Assembly: GCA_020444325.1 (NCBI GenBank)
Contig: JAHLLD010000007.1
Span: 161,287-225,286, forward strand
Length of the DNA stretch: 64,000 nucleotides
Direction of reading: 5' to 3'
DNA from: a bacterium
Lineage (GTDB): Bacteria; Bacteroidota; Ignavibacteria; SZUA-365
Below are positions 62,761 through 64,000 of this stretch, one piece after another (positions within the stretch are counted from its first letter, which is position 1; every line of letters starts with the position of its first letter). The position numbers and the translations under genes were made by a program. The notes below the pieces were generated by a model. That model was not told the origin of the DNA. It searched no databases and saw only the letters and a program-made list of their open reading frames with translations.

Positions 62761-62832
62761 GTGTTGGGCCACAGGTCCGATGCACATACAAATGATTCCT
62801 TTTTTCCTTCAACTCATCCATGAGGTTACAGC

Positions 62833-64000
62833 ATGAATCATTCCACCGTTTCCAGGCGGTTGCTCTGGGGTATCACCCTGTGCGCATTCGCCTTCCTTTT
62901 TGCCTTTGGCATGGGTAGTCCTGCAGCAATGGCGCAGGGCTCGATGTCACTGAGCACCAACCTGCACGGAACGAACGGCCAGGCAGGTATTTCCTTTGAA
63001 GTCACGGCGCTCAAGTCGGTGCGACTCTATCGCATCTGGACGACTCCGTATTCCGGCTCCAACACCTGCACCATTTATGGAAACGCAGGTGGACTTAAGG
63101 ACGCCAGCGGTAATTACCGCACCACTGGCTGGGTCCAGATGGGGCAGGCAACCGTCACTGGACAGGGTGCTGCGACCTATGTGGAAATCCCTGTCGATCT
63201 CGATCTCCTTCTCAACCCAAACGACAAGTACGGTTTCATCGTGATGTGCAGCGGGAGTGTCAACTACAACACCGGTGTCACCCCGTATGTTTTCTCGGAC
63301 AGCTACCTCTCCATCGACACCGAGTGCTGGGGCATGAGCTCCCTGACGAATTTCGGTTTCTTCCCGCGTCAGTTCAATGGAAAGATCACGTATGACGAGG
63401 GAATCGTCGGTCCGAACGACGCCGGTATCTCCGCGATTCTTTCCCCGATCAACTTCTGTGCCGGCAACGAGGACGTTACCGTTCAGTTGCACAATTTCGG
63501 TACCAATCAGCTGACCGCCGCCACGATCAACTGGGAATTGAACGGCGTGGCACAGACCCCGTATAGCTGGACTGGGCTTCTCGACACCACGACAAGCGCG
63601 GCGCGTGAAACGCAGATCACACTCACGAACATGAACTTTCAGGCTGGCATCCCCTACACCATCAAGGCCTGGACCACCATGCCCAATGGCGTGCAGGATA
63701 CCATCAACAACAATGACACCAGCAGTGTCGTAACCCAGGCAGCAGTTGCCGGGACATTCACCATCGGTGGTGCATCTCCTGATTTCGCGACATTCAACGA
63801 CGCAGCAAATGCCCTCACAGCATTTGGTCTCTGCGGTCCCGTGGTCTTCAACGTACGCCCCGGCACCTACAACGAACAGATCGAGCTTGATCAGATTCCC
63901 GGTGCCTCTTCGGTGAACACTGTGACCTTCCAGTCCGAGACCGGAAACAAGAACGATGTCAACCTGACCTACCAGGCCTCAAGCACCGCCGACAACTGGG
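62833..64000 (+). CDS. large T9SS-type surface protein, paralogue 3 (cut at window end)
   Basis: Open from ATG 62833 (leader CATGAGGTTACAGC, as in the other two) to the right edge: 389 codons and one extra base. Signal peptide LLWGITLCAFAFLFAFGMG, cleavage probably after AMAQ. The N-terminal module (LSTNLHGTNGQAGISFEVTA, then TTPYSGSNTCTIYGN) closely matches paralogue 1 over about 170 residues, and the following CARDB-like module (FCAGNEDVTVQLHNFGTNQL) and start of the beta-helix (GGASPDFATFNDAANALTAF) continue the alignment. The dockerin-like and T9SS parts must lie beyond 64000 and are only inferred. Confidence 0.9.
   Translation, partial: MNHSTVSRRLLWGITLCAFAFLFAFGMGSPAAMAQGSMSLSTNLHGTNGQAGISFEVTALKSVRLYRIWTTPYSGSNTCTIYGNAGGLKDASGNYRTTGWVQMGQATVTGQGAATYVEIPVDLDLLLNPNDKYGFIVMCSGSVNYNTGVTPYVFSDSYLSIDTECWGMSSLTNFGFFPRQFNGKITYDEGIVGPNDAGISAILSPINFCAGNEDVTVQLHNFGTNQLTAATINWELNGVAQTPYSWTGLLDTTTSAARETQITLTNMNFQAGIPYTIKAWTTMPNGVQDTINNNDTSSVVTQAAVAGTFTIGGASPDFATFNDAANALTAFGLCGPVVFNVRPGTYNEQIELDQIPGASSVNTVTFQSETGNKNDVNLTYQASSTADNW

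Larger units (their letters stand above)
62294..62832. other. intergenic region between surface genes 2 and 3
   Basis: Contains the terminator, a long ATGGAA-type hairpin (62366-62450), GATCAGGGATTGCTTCC at 62471-62487 and its inverted copy GGGAAGCAATCCCC near 62519, a CAGATT-type stretch (62547-62595), a TTGACT box near 62636 with TATTAT about 17 bp further on, and the TGTGAATAAA motif at 62745. No gene seen. Confidence 0.65.

Overview
Organism: the window reads as a chromosome segment of a moderately GC-rich Gram-negative bacterium of the Bacteroidota/Chlorobiota/Ignavibacteriota (FCB) group. The evidence is five secreted proteins ending in type IX secretion (T9SS) sorting domains, three of them visible with the YPNPF signature, plus an OmpA-family outer-membrane protein, a sensor kinase with a two-component-regulator propeller and Y_Y_Y domain, and weakly conserved Shine-Dalgarno sites. 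The relatively high GC by eye points to an Ignavibacteria/Kapabacteria-like lineage rather than a classical Bacteroidetes; that placement is inference. No rRNA, tRNA, CRISPR or prophage was seen. || Layout: 1-3.1 kb holds the end of an unknown gene, a 28-residue membrane micropeptide, a REP-associated tyrosine transposase (RAYT) flanked by mirrored palindromic repeats, ybaK and a small membrane protein. 3.1-8.9 kb (minus strand) holds a PEP-carboxykinase-like gene, an aspartate aminotransferase fused to a second PEPCK/HprK-like P-loop domain, and a flotillin. 9-17 kb has an M48 protease, a radical SAM enzyme, a methyltransferase-like protein whose gene carries palindromes, rsgA, and a membrane protein/STAND-type ATPase pair. 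17-22.6 kb has ndk, a UPF0316 protein, a Tat-exported SOD, a 20-bp tandem repeat, a dicarboxylate symporter, amrS and a secreted protein. 22.8-27.2 kb has a T9SS Ycf48-like protein, a YbjQ protein and a ClC channel. 27.2-35.9 kb is a six-gene minus-strand operon joining an ABC importer to two-component and partner-switching signalling. 36-47.2 kb holds NhaC, assorted small genes, a truncated MetH, FAH hydrolase, flavin reductase, DinB, lpdA and btpA. 47.3-54.6 kb (minus) holds an OmpA protein, an FG-GAP T9SS protein, nadA and glmS. 54.6-64 kb holds three tandem, very large T9SS-exported beta-helix paralogues, the last cut by the window end. || How the genes work together: three themes stand out. 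(1) Carbon metabolism: the aminotransferase/P-loop fusion sits 4 bp from a PEPCK-like gene, so aspartate to oxaloacetate to PEP could be run or regulated by one transcript. (2) Signalling: a lipoprotein-binding ABC importer is co-transcribed with a STAS protein, a response-regulator/PP2C phosphatase and a propeller histidine kinase, suggesting transport-coupled signalling. (3) Surface biology: the tandem T9SS paralogues share a 683-bp identical C-terminal block, have exchangeable N-terminal modules, and share an upstream TGTGAATAAA motif, which looks like a co-regulated surface-protein family undergoing gene conversion. Intergenic DNA is unusually rich in dispersed palindromic repeats of at least four families.
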